DNA of 38,512 nucleotides from a virus. Under the pieces are notes generated by a model that saw only the letters and a program-made list of their open reading frames with translations, was not told the origin of the DNA and searched no databases. The position numbers and the translations under genes were made by a program. Where the stretch lies: the IMG/VR virus record IMGVR_UViG_3300031578_000148, positions 1-38,512 of that record; one strand, given 5' to 3'. Positions 9,316 through 16,292 of this stretch are shown one piece after another; the first letter of the stretch is position 1; each line of letters opens with the position of its first letter.

Positions 9316-9543
9316 ATGGTAATATATAAAAAAATATATTTAAAAAAAAATGATGAAACAATTTTAGCTGAAATCTTACAGTTTGTTGAAGTTGTGAAAT
9401 TTCCAATAAGTGAGGTTGAGACGGAAGATCGCGAAATCATTAGTAATATTCCTATGGACGAAAATAATAGAGATTATCAAAAATATTTATTATGGAGAAA
9501 CAATGGTGGAATCGAGTCCGAAGAGACAATTTTCGAAGACTAG
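9316..9543 (+). CDS. Small tail-fibre-associated protein (possible assembly chaperone)
   Basis: A 75-residue protein just after the tail fibre gene, with AAAGGA as ribosome-binding site. It carries NRDYQKYLLWRNNGG near the C-terminus. That pattern (N-x-D-Y-x-x-Y-x-x-W followed by Gly) is common in small proteins encoded beside phage tail fibre genes. The rest is an acidic mix of strand and helix with no catalytic motif. The 3' end overlaps the start of the thymidylate kinase by 41 bases in another frame. A role in fibre assembly is inferred from position and this motif only. Confidence 0.5.
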   Translation: MVIYKKIYLKKNDETILAEILQFVEVVKFPISEVETEDREIISNIPMDENNRDYQKYLLWRNNGGIESEETIFED

Positions 9544-10162
9544 TAAAAAAGGGTTTTTAATCACTATAGAGGGGATAGATAAAGTTGGAAAAACTACTCA
9601 AAAAAGAAATATTGTAAAATATTTAAGAGATTTAAAGCAAGAAGCGGTACCTCTTTTTGAGCCAGGGAATACATATCTTGGAGAAGAAATCAAAAGGTTA
9701 ATTCTTTTCAGCAAAATAGATGTTTGCAATGAAGCGGAATTGTTTTTGTATATGGCGGATAGGTCTCAACATTTTTTAGAGAAAATTCAACCAGCGTTAA
9801 AAGCAGGATATATTGTTGTGATGGATAGATTTGTTGACTCAACGATTGCGTATCAAGGCTATGGACGCGGCTTTAATGTTGAGCTAATCAAAGTCTTAAA
9901 CAAGTACATAATTGAAGGATATGAGCCCGATTTGACATTTTTGTTGGATATTCCAATTAACAAGATGCTTGAAATTAAATCGGAAAGTTTTTCTTACGAT
10001 AGCATTGAGCGGGAAAATGACAGTTTTCACATTAACGTTTGCAATGGTTACAGAAAATTAGCCTTACAAAATCCTACAAGGATCAAAACTATAAAGTATA
10101 ACGAAGACGAAAAGGTTGTTTTCAACCAAATCAAAAAGCATTTGCATAATTTTTTCAAGTAA
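9503..10162 (+). CDS. tmk: Thymidylate kinase (dTMP kinase)
   Basis: Phosphorylates dTMP to dTDP for DNA synthesis. The 219-residue product has the P-loop GIDKVGKTTQ (consensus GxDGxGKST), then the DR-x-x-x-S motif in DRFVDSTIAYQGYGRG, which binds substrate. A LID-like Arg/Asp/Glu-rich segment (YDSIEREND) comes near residue 175. Length fits the family (about 205-220). I set the start at ATG 9503, with GGAG 5 bases upstream. The open frame extends to 9410, but the upstream residues are just the other-frame reading of the preceding gene. It overlaps that gene by 41 bases. With the thymidine kinase at 16289 it forms a thymidine salvage route to dTDP. It is odd among the lysis and tail genes, but clearly in the late operon. 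Confidence 0.88.
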   Translation: MVESSPKRQFSKTSKKGFLITIEGIDKVGKTTQKRNIVKYLRDLKQEAVPLFEPGNTYLGEEIKRLILFSKIDVCNEAELFLYMADRSQHFLEKIQPALKAGYIVVMDRFVDSTIAYQGYGRGFNVELIKVLNKYIIEGYEPDLTFLLDIPINKMLEIKSESFSYDSIERENDSFHINVCNGYRKLALQNPTRIKTIKYNEDEKVVFNQIKKHLHNFFK

Positions 10163-10181
10163 TTCACAAGGAACTAGTGGT

Positions 10182-10577
10182 ATGATTTTTTCAGGATATG
10201 TAGTTAATTTTTTGACTGGATTTTTAAGTTCAGGAATAGTTGGAATTTTAAAACTTTTGAATAAAAAAGAAGACACAAAACGCGAAATTAAAATTTTAGA
10301 AATGCAACTTGAACAACAAAGATTAGGATATGCCCAAAGGCTCGAGGAAATAAAAACTAGCGGTGAAGTAGATGTGGCTAAAGAGTCATATAGTTTCATG
10401 AATTTTAAGTCTGGAATTAAATTGATCGATGCTCTTTCGTGCTCAGTTAGGCCAGTCTTGGCGTATGGTGCCTTTTATATAGTTTTATTTCACACGGACA
10501 TGGAAACAAAAAAAGAATTATCGACGTTGATTATTTCGTTTTGGTTTGGCGGAAGGGTGTTTGGAAAGATGAAATAG
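10182..10577 (+). CDS. Holin (three-helix GTA/phage type)
   Basis: A 131-residue membrane protein. It has a hydrophobic N-terminal segment (MIFSGYVVNFLTGFLSSGIV), a Lys/Glu-rich coiled-coil linker of about 45 residues, and then a C-terminal membrane part, SVRPVLAYGAFYIVLF and STLIISFWFGGRVF. The SVRP...YG...FWFGxR signature is typical of the holin family first described from gene transfer agents. Holins make pores that let the endolysin reach the cell wall. The start at ATG 10182 has AAGGA 9 bases upstream. The open frame runs further up but only in the shadow of the tmk gene. The lysozyme at 4092 is its likely partner. No spanin genes were recognised. Confidence 0.75.
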   Translation: MIFSGYVVNFLTGFLSSGIVGILKLLNKKEDTKREIKILEMQLEQQRLGYAQRLEEIKTSGEVDVAKESYSFMNFKSGIKLIDALSCSVRPVLAYGAFYIVLFHTDMETKKELSTLIISFWFGGRVFGKMK

Positions 10578-10631
10578 AGAAAACTAAAAATTAAGTTGAT
10601 TTCTTTTTCGTAGATTTGCTATTTATTTTCT

Positions 10632-11591
10632 GTGAGCGAAAAAACATTTTCAGCTAAATTAAAAAATAACTGTTTAAATTTATTTTTGTTTTTTCCAATT
10701 TTTTTAAATTTATTTTTTTCATCTTATTTCATTACAAATTGGATTGTTATTTTTTCATTAAGCGCAATTTGTATTTTTTTTTGTTTGTTTTGTTCTATAC
10801 AGAAAATAATCAATAAATTTTGTGAAAATAAGTCTAACTATTTGGACAATTTTTTATTTTTTAATAGATTTTTTCCACTAAAAAATATTCAAGATTTAAC
10901 ATTGTTAATTCTTGGAGTTTTCTATTTAGGTGAAATACTAAAGTTAAAAGCGAAAATTGTTTATTTTTCATTTCTTTTCGTTGCGAGTGCCTTTTTTTTG
11001 GTGAGTATTTTTTCCGTCGGTTATGAGCTTTTTAAGTTTTTAAGTTTGGAAAAAACAAATAAGTTTTGGTCGGAAGAGAGGTACAAAAAGTTTTCAGTTT
11101 TTTTGAATGAAATAGCATCGGTGTTGAAAAACTCATCTTACATTTTGGTTTTAATATCTAAAACAATTTTTAAAAAAAATAATCCATATTATTTTGTAGT
11201 AATTTTGTTTTTATATTTTTTTTGTCATTTGTTAAAAATAATGAAAGATTTGTTCCATAGAAGATTTAAAATAATGGGAAGAAATGTCAAAAGAGTAACC
11301 AAAAATGACATTGTAAAATTTTTTACAAAAGAATTACTGTTTAATTTGACGTTTTTTTTATCAAAATTGACATTGTTAAGTTTCATACTAAATGAAGCAG
11401 TATTTAAAAAATTTAATTATATTTTTTTGCCAATTTTTTCGTTTTGTATCTCTGTAACAACGTTTTTATTGGGTTTACGATTACTTATCATATTGTATGA
11501 TAAAAAAGAAAAATCAAGAATTGAAAAAGTGAATAAAATTAGAAATAGTAGTATTATTGAAAAATTAAAAATTGCACACACGAAATTATAA
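10632..11591 (+). CDS. Multi-pass membrane protein of unknown function
   Basis: A 319-residue, very Phe/Leu/Lys-rich protein. At least six hydrophobic segments can be seen, for example near residues 12-30, 34-55, 90-120, 165-195, 235-255 and 260-285. No conserved motif is recognised. The only reasonable start is GTG at 10632, since the next Met is far inside. It is followed 15 bases later by two paralogous membrane proteins, and the three may work together in the host membrane. The DNA is even richer in T than its neighbours, as expected for many Phe codons. Possible roles such as superinfection exclusion are speculation. Confidence 0.65.
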   Translation: MSEKTFSAKLKNNCLNLFLFFPIFLNLFFSSYFITNWIVIFSLSAICIFFCLFCSIQKIINKFCENKSNYLDNFLFFNRFFPLKNIQDLTLLILGVFYLGEILKLKAKIVYFSFLFVASAFFLVSIFSVGYELFKFLSLEKTNKFWSEERYKKFSVFLNEIASVLKNSSYILVLISKTIFKKNNPYYFVVILFLYFFCHLLKIMKDLFHRRFKIMGRNVKRVTKNDIVKFFTKELLFNLTFFLSKLTLLSFILNEAVFKKFNYIFLPIFSFCISVTTFLLGLRLLIILYDKKEKSRIEKVNKIRNSSIIEKLKIAHTKL

Positions 11592-11606
11592 AAATAAAGG
11601 AAAAAC

Positions 11607-12068
11607 ATGAGCGACAATGATACAACGGAAATGTATAGAGAATTCGTGCCAAACTTACAATATTTCAAAAATCCATGTATTTTTCACAGTGGATTTCCAG
11701 AGAAAGAAGAGATATACAATACAGGAACTAAAATTTTTTTTGTTATTCTGGCTGCGCCTATTATTCTTCCAATCGCAATTATAGGTAGTCCGTTTCTTGG
11801 TGGATATATCGCGTATCTCGCTTATAAAGAAAAAAAATATAAAAAAGAACATCCTAATTGGGAAGAAGAAAGAGAAAACGAAAGAAGAGAAATGCACGAA
11901 AAGATAAGTAAGGAAAGAGAAAAATTAATGGAAAACCCAGAAAATGTTTTCTATTGTCCGAATTGCAAAAAAAATAAATTAAAAGATTTTGAAACATTCA
12001 AAAGATTTAAAAGCTACCATCCGGGATGGGAACCTGAATTTAAAAATAACGAATTCAGATTAAAATAG
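11607..12068 (+). CDS. Membrane protein with C-terminal CPNC motif, paralogue 1
   Basis: A 153-residue protein. It has an acidic N-terminus with FKNPCIFHSGF, then a hydrophobic hairpin at about residues 44-72 (IFFVILAAPIILPIAIIGSP), a charged helix of about 40 residues, and a C-terminal YCPNCKKNKL motif. The next gene (12087) has the same layout: N-terminal NPCYYHG, hydrophobic pair, basic helix, then FCPNCKKDKL and a similar tail. The two are therefore a tandem duplication that has diverged. Two Cys at NPC...H and two in CPNC could bind one zinc ion. A good ribosome-binding site (AAAGGA) precedes the ATG. The function is not known. Confidence 0.65.
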   Translation: MSDNDTTEMYREFVPNLQYFKNPCIFHSGFPEKEEIYNTGTKIFFVILAAPIILPIAIIGSPFLGGYIAYLAYKEKKYKKEHPNWEEERENERREMHEKISKEREKLMENPENVFYCPNCKKNKLKDFETFKRFKSYHPGWEPEFKNNEFRLK

Positions 12069-12086
12069 AAAAAGGAATATAAAATT

Positions 12087-12542
12087 ATGGTCGACTTTAT
12101 GTATGATTTTGACCCAGCTGATTATAAAATTGAAAGAGTGAAATTTCATGAGGACAAAAATCCAAAATTGGATGAATTTAAAGAAAATCCATGTTATTAT
12201 CATGGATTGAAAAGAAAAATCTTTAAAAAGAGAAGAGACATGCAGAATAATATTGCTGGTGTCAGTGCATTCATTATGTCTGCAATAACAATATTCACGT
12301 TGCCTATTGTAATTTGGGCTTTGTACGACGAATATCAAGCTAATGCAGAAGCGAAAATCGAAAGAAAAAATTTAAGAAATGAATTAAAAAAAAATCCAAA
12401 TAATTTATTTTTTTGTCCAAATTGCAAAAAAGATAAACTTAGGTACGAAAAATATTTCAAAAGGTTAGACCAACACTATCCGGAATATAAAGCGGTATTT
12501 GAAAATCAAAAATTTGAATTAAAGCTCAAAGGAAAAATGTAA
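12087..12542 (+). CDS. Membrane protein with C-terminal CPNC motif, paralogue 2
   Basis: A 151-residue paralogue of the preceding protein. It shares the N-terminal KENPCYYHG, a hydrophobic region near residues 53-77 (IAGVSAFIMSAITIFTLPIV), a Lys/Glu-rich helix and the C-terminal FCPNCKKDKL. The ATG has AAGGA upstream. The gene stops 11 bases before the first hairpin repeat at 12554, so it marks the left edge of the accessory block. The function is not recognised. Placement after the holin could mean a lysis-related or membrane-modifying role, but the sequence does not show this. Confidence 0.65.
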   Translation: MVDFMYDFDPADYKIERVKFHEDKNPKLDEFKENPCYYHGLKRKIFKKRRDMQNNIAGVSAFIMSAITIFTLPIVIWALYDEYQANAEAKIERKNLRNELKKNPNNLFFCPNCKKDKLRYEKYFKRLDQHYPEYKAVFENQKFELKLKGKM

Positions 12543-12553
12543 CAAATGCGTGA

Positions 12554-12597
12554 AGAAGCCCCGACTATAGCGCAAGCTTAGTCGCGGGAGTATTCAC
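12554..12597 (+). repeat. IS605/omega-RNA-type right-end hairpin, copy A
   Basis: A 44-base element identical to 16141-16184 at the end of tnpB. It folds as CGACTA paired with TAGTCG, extended outside by CCC/GGG with a bulged C and inside by AGC/GCT around a GCAA tetraloop. It ends in GAGTATTCAC. Such hairpins form the scaffold end of TnpB omega-RNAs and the right end of IS200/IS605-type elements. This copy is solitary, between the membrane protein gene and glyS. The bases after it (AGATAAAAAAATAG) would be its guide. ATTCAC at its end can also pair with GTGAAT at 12612-12617. Confidence 0.85.
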
Positions 12598-12618
12598 AGA
12601 TAAAAAAATAGTGAATTT

Positions 12619-14802
12619 ATGGGAACATTACTTTTTGAAATAGGCACCGACGATCTACCAAATTGGTGCCAAGAAATTATATCGCAAGAAATAAATTATA
12701 GTGAATACTTTGATCAAACATACAAAGAGTATCCTATTGTCTGTACAAAAGTATACACAACTCCTCGTCGGATTGCATTTCTGATAGATCTAAAATCTAA
12801 CATGACTAACGAAACCCCTATTTATGGCCCGTCGCATAATTTAATAAAAGATAAAGATGGGAATTATACACCCACAGCACACGGATTCGCCAAGAAATAC
12901 AGCGTATCTGTCGAAGATATACTTAAAGAAAATAATCTTGCATTCATCAAAATACCGTCAAAGCCCATCTTAGGGACAATACAAGAATTTTTAAAACAAA
13001 TATTAAATTTTATAAATGCTCAAATATATAAATTTGCCGAAAAAAAATATTTGTCTAATACTAATTCATTAATAATGCGCTGGGAACGCTCCAAAATAAA
13101 ATTTAATCGCCCAATTCGCTGGCTTGTCGCCATGTTGGACGACCAAGAAATAGATTTAAGCAATTTAGTAAAATCTCTTAATCTCAATTTGTTGAGTCCT
13201 AATTTTAAAACAACTTTTGGACATAGACTTATAACCAGTAATAAAAAAATAATAATAAATCATGCAAGTAACTACGAAAAATTACTACTAGATCATTATG
13301 TTATTTTAGACAATCAAAAAAGATTTACACATCTTGTTCAACAAATAAAAATCAAAAAAAAAATTAAATTTCAATGGGAACAGTTTGAGCGATCTAGTTT
13401 TCTCTCAACAGAATATCCAATTCTCGTTATAGGAAAATTCGATAAAAAATATCTCAAGTTACCTCCAGAATTAATTAATACTATACTTGTATTTCACCAA
13501 AAATGTTCTAGTGTCATAAATAATCAAAATGAATTAATTCCAGAATTTGCTTTCGTAATTGATTGTCAAAAATCAATAGAAGATGCAAATAAAAATCCAA
13601 ATATAATTAAACATCTTGAAAAAACTATTGGGGCTCGACTCGAAGATGGTTTATTTTTTTATAATAAAGATCTAGAGAATGGATTTAAACATTGGGAAGA
13701 AAAAATTAATAACCTGACTTTTTTGAAGGGACTTGGAACTTACGGAGACAGAATAAAGCGCCTATCTAATATTGTTAAAGCCCTTGAGAATATGATCCCC
13801 GATAAACAAATACAAGAAAACTTACAGCTTGCTATTAAATATTATAAATTGGATTTATGTTCGTATATCGTTGATGAATTTCCTGAATTGCAAGGTCAAA
13901 TAGGAGCGCATTATGTTGAAAAACTAAAAACCCTGCCAGATGATGTTATTGAGGCAATTAGAAATCAAAATAATCCTGGTTTTAATGATACTAATCGTTG
14001 GCTATGGCTCTTTGACGCCTTTGACACAATAGTTGGATGTTGGCTAATAGATGAAAAGCCTACAGGGTCTTCAGATTTATTCGGGTTGCGATCTAAAATT
14101 AAAGTGTTTTTTAATTTATTTATGGAAACAAATAACATTGTTAATACGAAATTCTTAGAAATGATTGATCTTAAAAAGATAGTGAGTGTTACTCTCAAAG
14201 AGTATAATTTTACAAAAGTAATGGCAAATAGCTTTATGAATAGTTATACAAATGATATATTAAAATATTTATTTAATTACTTTAAAAATTCATATGTTTT
14301 TCATGAAAACAGTAAAGAATTCAATATTATATATAATTCACTAGGGAAAAAATTTTCAAAAATAAGTAATTTTCACAACAGTCTTTCCGCTTTGATTAAT
14401 TTTTATGAAAAAAAAAATGGTGTTTCTGTCCAACAATTTGAAAAACTTGAAACAATACTAAGTAGATGTAGAAACATTTTATTAAAAAATAATTTATTTT
14501 CAAATCAAATTTGTATTGATGAAGCACTTTTCACTGAACCTGAAGAAAAAAATCTTTATAATGTGTATATATATTTATTTGAGAAATATTCTAATAATGA
14601 TATTCACGAAATGTCAGATTACGAAGAATTTTTAAATGATATGTGCGAATTGTTTGATCCAATTGAAAATTTCTTTAAAAATATTATCGTTATTTGTGAT
14701 GACGAAAAAATAAAAAACAATAGGTTAATGCTTTTGCAAAAAATATTTAACTTCACTTCGCAAGAAGACCCCGACTATAGCATAAGCTTAGTCGCGGGAT
14801 GA
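12619..14802 (+). CDS. glyS: Glycyl-tRNA synthetase beta subunit
   Basis: A 727-residue homologue of the bacterial GlyRS beta chain, which binds tRNA-Gly and works only with the alpha chain (GlyQ). Recognisable blocks: N-terminal LLFEIGTDDLP (family LxEIGTEELP), TPRRIAFL, GFAKKYSVSVEDI, MRW...FNRPIRWLV, GHRL, then RLEDGLFFYNKDL, LGTYGDRIKRL and EFPELQGQIGAHY. Near residue 480 the usual DPFALRR reads SDLFGLRSK, so it is divergent. No glyQ lies in the window, so it would need the host alpha subunit or do something else. The last 17 codons (from 14751) are made of hairpin repeat copy B. Arg codons CGC/CGT and Leu codons CTT/CTC are frequent, whereas the phage genes prefer AGA and TTA, suggesting recent capture from a bacterium. 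No clear ribosome-binding site precedes the ATG. Confidence 0.88.
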   Translation: MGTLLFEIGTDDLPNWCQEIISQEINYSEYFDQTYKEYPIVCTKVYTTPRRIAFLIDLKSNMTNETPIYGPSHNLIKDKDGNYTPTAHGFAKKYSVSVEDILKENNLAFIKIPSKPILGTIQEFLKQILNFINAQIYKFAEKKYLSNTNSLIMRWERSKIKFNRPIRWLVAMLDDQEIDLSNLVKSLNLNLLSPNFKTTFGHRLITSNKKIIINHASNYEKLLLDHYVILDNQKRFTHLVQQIKIKKKIKFQWEQFERSSFLSTEYPILVIGKFDKKYLKLPPELINTILVFHQKCSSVINNQNELIPEFAFVIDCQKSIEDANKNPNIIKHLEKTIGARLEDGLFFYNKDLENGFKHWEEKINNLTFLKGLGTYGDRIKRLSNIVKALENMIPDKQIQENLQLAIKYYKLDLCSYIVDEFPELQGQIGAHYVEKLKTLPDDVIEAIRNQNNPGFNDTNRWLWLFDAFDTIVGCWLIDEKPTGSSDLFGLRSKIKVFFNLFMETNNIVNTKFLEMIDLKKIVSVTLKEYNFTKVMANSFMNSYTNDILKYLFNYFKNSYVFHENSKEFNIIYNSLGKKFSKISNFHNSLSALINFYEKKNGVSVQQFEKLETILSRCRNILLKNNLFSNQICIDEALFTEPEEKNLYNVYIYLFEKYSNNDIHEMSDYEEFLNDMCELFDPIENFFKNIIVICDDEKIKNNRLMLLQKIFNFTSQEDPDYSISLVAG
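14751..14800 (+). repeat. IS605/omega-RNA-type hairpin, copy B (inside 3' end of glyS)
   Basis: The stem CGACTA/TAGTCG and the outer CCC/GGG are kept, but the tetraloop is ATAA instead of GCAA. It is preceded by CTTCACTTCGCAAGAAG, which can itself form CTTC-GCAA-GAAG, as in copy D. The usual ending GAGTATTCAC is replaced by GATGAATTGCG. It supplies the final codons and stop of glyS. Confidence 0.8.
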
Positions 14803-14851
14803 ATTGCGTTGCTGTCCTTATTTTGTCGCCAAAACTAAATGATATTGTAAA

Positions 14852-14882
14852 TTGTAGACACAATAATTTTTTGAAGTATAAT
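14852..14882 (+). promoter_or_regulatory. Weak promoter candidate before tnpB
   Basis: TTGTAG (14852-14857) and a perfect TATAAT (14877-14882) are 19 bases apart, in the 130-base AT-rich gap between glyS and tnpB. Spacing is long and the -35 is weak. The gap also holds whatever left end the tnpB element has; no clear left-end hairpin was recognised. Confidence 0.3.
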
Positions 14883-14932
14883 TAATAAAAATTTCTCTTG
14901 TAAAAAATAATATAATTAAATATATTGTTTTT

Positions 14933-16168
14933 GTGCAAGTAGAATATGCTTTCTCATATAAATACCAGATTAGACCAACAAAAAGTCAGATTACAAAATT
15001 GGAAAATACTTTTAGTATGTGTCGCCATTTGTACAATTGGTATTTAAAAGAAAAAATTGAATTCTACGAAAACGAAAAAATATCAATTTCAAAATATGAT
15101 CAATTTAAAAAATTGCCACAATTAAAAATTGAACGTCCTCATTTTAAATTTGTACATTCACAAGTATTGCAAAATGTAATTGATAGAATGCATGTTGCGT
15201 ACAAAAACTTTTTTAGACGAGTAAAAGAAGCTAAATTACCAGCAAGTGAATATGGATTTCCAAAGTTTAAAAAACGTGGACAATGGAATTCAATTACATA
15301 TCCGCAATTTCGCTCAATTCCAAAAAATAAGTTAATCACTATTCCAAAAATTGGTGATATTAAAATGATATATCATCGCGATTTACCAGATAATTGTCAA
15401 ATTAAAACATTAACCATTGTTAAAGAAGGTCAAAAATGGTTCGTTTGTTTCTCTTTGATTGTAAAAAAATGTATCACAGAGCTTAAACAAACCTTTAACA
15501 ATGGAAAATTTGTTGGAATAGATTTAGGAATTTCTGAATTTTGGACAACATCGTCCAATGAAACTTGTGGTGAAACTATTGAATTTTTTACAAAATTAAA
15601 ACTTTTAGAAAAGAAAAAAGATAAAATCAATAAAAAATTATCGAAAATTCCAAAAAGAACTAAAAAATATTTAAAATTTCTTAGAATTCTTCAAAATTGC
15701 CATCACAAAATTAAATGTTTTCGAAATGATTTTTTGCATAAACAAGCTAACAAATTGTTGCAAATGTATGATTTAATCATCTTTGAAAGCTTAAATATTA
15801 AAAAAATGGTTCGTAGACCAAAGAAAAAACCTAATGATGATGGAAGTTTTGCTCCAAATGGTGCTAAAGAAAAATCGAAATTGAATAAAAAAATTCACAC
15901 ATTTTCTTGGGGTATTTTTTTAGAAATTCTAAAATATAAAGCAAAAATTTTTGGTAAACAAATTGTTGAGGTTAATCCATTTTTGACTTCGCAAAAGTGT
16001 TCTAATTGTGGAGAAATCATACGAAAAACTCTTTCAACAAGAACACATATGTGTAGTGAATGCGGTTTTGTCGCAAATAGAGACCATAACGCCGCTATAA
16101 ATATTTTGAGACTGGGGATACAGTCTTTGGGAATTTCCCTAGAAGCCCCGACTATAGCGCAAGCTTAG
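14933..16168 (+). CDS. tnpB: TnpB RNA-guided nuclease (IS200/IS605 OrfB family)
   Basis: A 411-residue TnpB, the ancestor-type of Cas12 nucleases, which uses an omega-RNA made from its own 3' end to cut DNA. All three RuvC acidic residues are present: Asp in FVGIDLGISEF (about residue 198), Glu in LIIFESLNIKKM (about 285), Asp in FVANRDHNAAINIL (about 382). A four-Cys zinc ribbon CSNCG...CSECG lies before the last. The N-terminal YKYQIRPTKSQITKLENTF helix is typical. The start is GTG at 14933 without a clear ribosome-binding site, common for tnpB. The last codons (EAPTIAQA) are the scaffold hairpin copy C. No tnpA transposase is present, so the element could not move on its own. Downstream is a guide region matching the phage tail gene. 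Confidence 0.93.
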   Translation: MQVEYAFSYKYQIRPTKSQITKLENTFSMCRHLYNWYLKEKIEFYENEKISISKYDQFKKLPQLKIERPHFKFVHSQVLQNVIDRMHVAYKNFFRRVKEAKLPASEYGFPKFKKRGQWNSITYPQFRSIPKNKLITIPKIGDIKMIYHRDLPDNCQIKTLTIVKEGQKWFVCFSLIVKKCITELKQTFNNGKFVGIDLGISEFWTTSSNETCGETIEFFTKLKLLEKKKDKINKKLSKIPKRTKKYLKFLRILQNCHHKIKCFRNDFLHKQANKLLQMYDLIIFESLNIKKMVRRPKKKPNDDGSFAPNGAKEKSKLNKKIHTFSWGIFLEILKYKAKIFGKQIVEVNPFLTSQKCSNCGEIIRKTLSTRTHMCSECGFVANRDHNAAINILRLGIQSLGISLEAPTIAQA

Positions 16169-16184
16169 TCGCGGGAGTATTCAC
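16141..16184 (+). ncRNA. omega-RNA scaffold 3' end (hairpin copy C), overlapping tnpB end
   Basis: The 44-base hairpin element, identical to copy A, covers the last codons of tnpB and ends at GAGTATTCAC (16184). In TnpB systems the RNA continues past this point, and the next 16-20 bases are the guide. The omega-RNA probably begins within tnpB, but its 5' end cannot be set from sequence. The stem has about 12 pairs with a GCAA tetraloop. Confidence 0.75.
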
Positions 16185-16218
16185 TCAGGCGATTAATTGG
16201 AATTGTTGTAGGGTTATC
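16185..16218 (+). other. Guide/spacer region with 29-base match to tail tubular A gene
   Basis: Bases 16186-16214 are identical to 34603-34631, inside the gene for tail tubular protein A, on the same strand. The first base after the scaffold (T at 16185) differs from the tail gene (C at 34602). Upstream of the match the tail gene reads GTTAT, resembling known TnpB target-adjacent motifs. A guide made here would recognise the phage's own, or a relative's, tail gene. Confidence 0.85.
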
Positions 16219-16274
16219 TTCACTTCGCAAGAAGACCCCGACTATAGCGCAAGCTTAGTCGCAGGAGTATTCAC
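16219..16274 (+). repeat. IS605/omega-RNA-type hairpin, copy D
   Basis: A second full scaffold-like copy 34 bases after copy C. It begins with the CTTCACTTCGCAAGAAG leader shared with copy B and ends in GAGTATTCAC. One change (GGG to AGG) weakens the outer stem; the inner CGACTA/TAGTCG stem and GCAA loop are intact. Confidence 0.85.
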
Positions 16275-16278
16275 AGTT

Positions 16279-16292
16279 CGGGGAGTATTCAC
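16279..16292 (+). repeat. Truncated right-end remnant, copy E
   Basis: CGGGGAGTATTCAC repeats only the last 14 bases of the element. It overlaps the stop codon of the thymidine kinase gene on the other strand. TATTCAC here can pair with GTGAATA directly after it. Confidence 0.65.

Noticed and set aside
12598-12618. Guide of hairpin copy A matching DNA near 25.7 kb
   Set aside because: Only a 13-base A-rich match (ATAAAAAAATAGT), easily chance in such AT-rich DNA.
16141-16292. CRISPR array
   Set aside because: Only two full repeats, of the TnpB scaffold type and partly coding; no cas1/cas2 or regular repeat-spacer series.
14803-16292. Complete autonomous IS605 element
   Set aside because: No tnpA (Y1 HUH transposase) and no clear left-end hairpin can be found.
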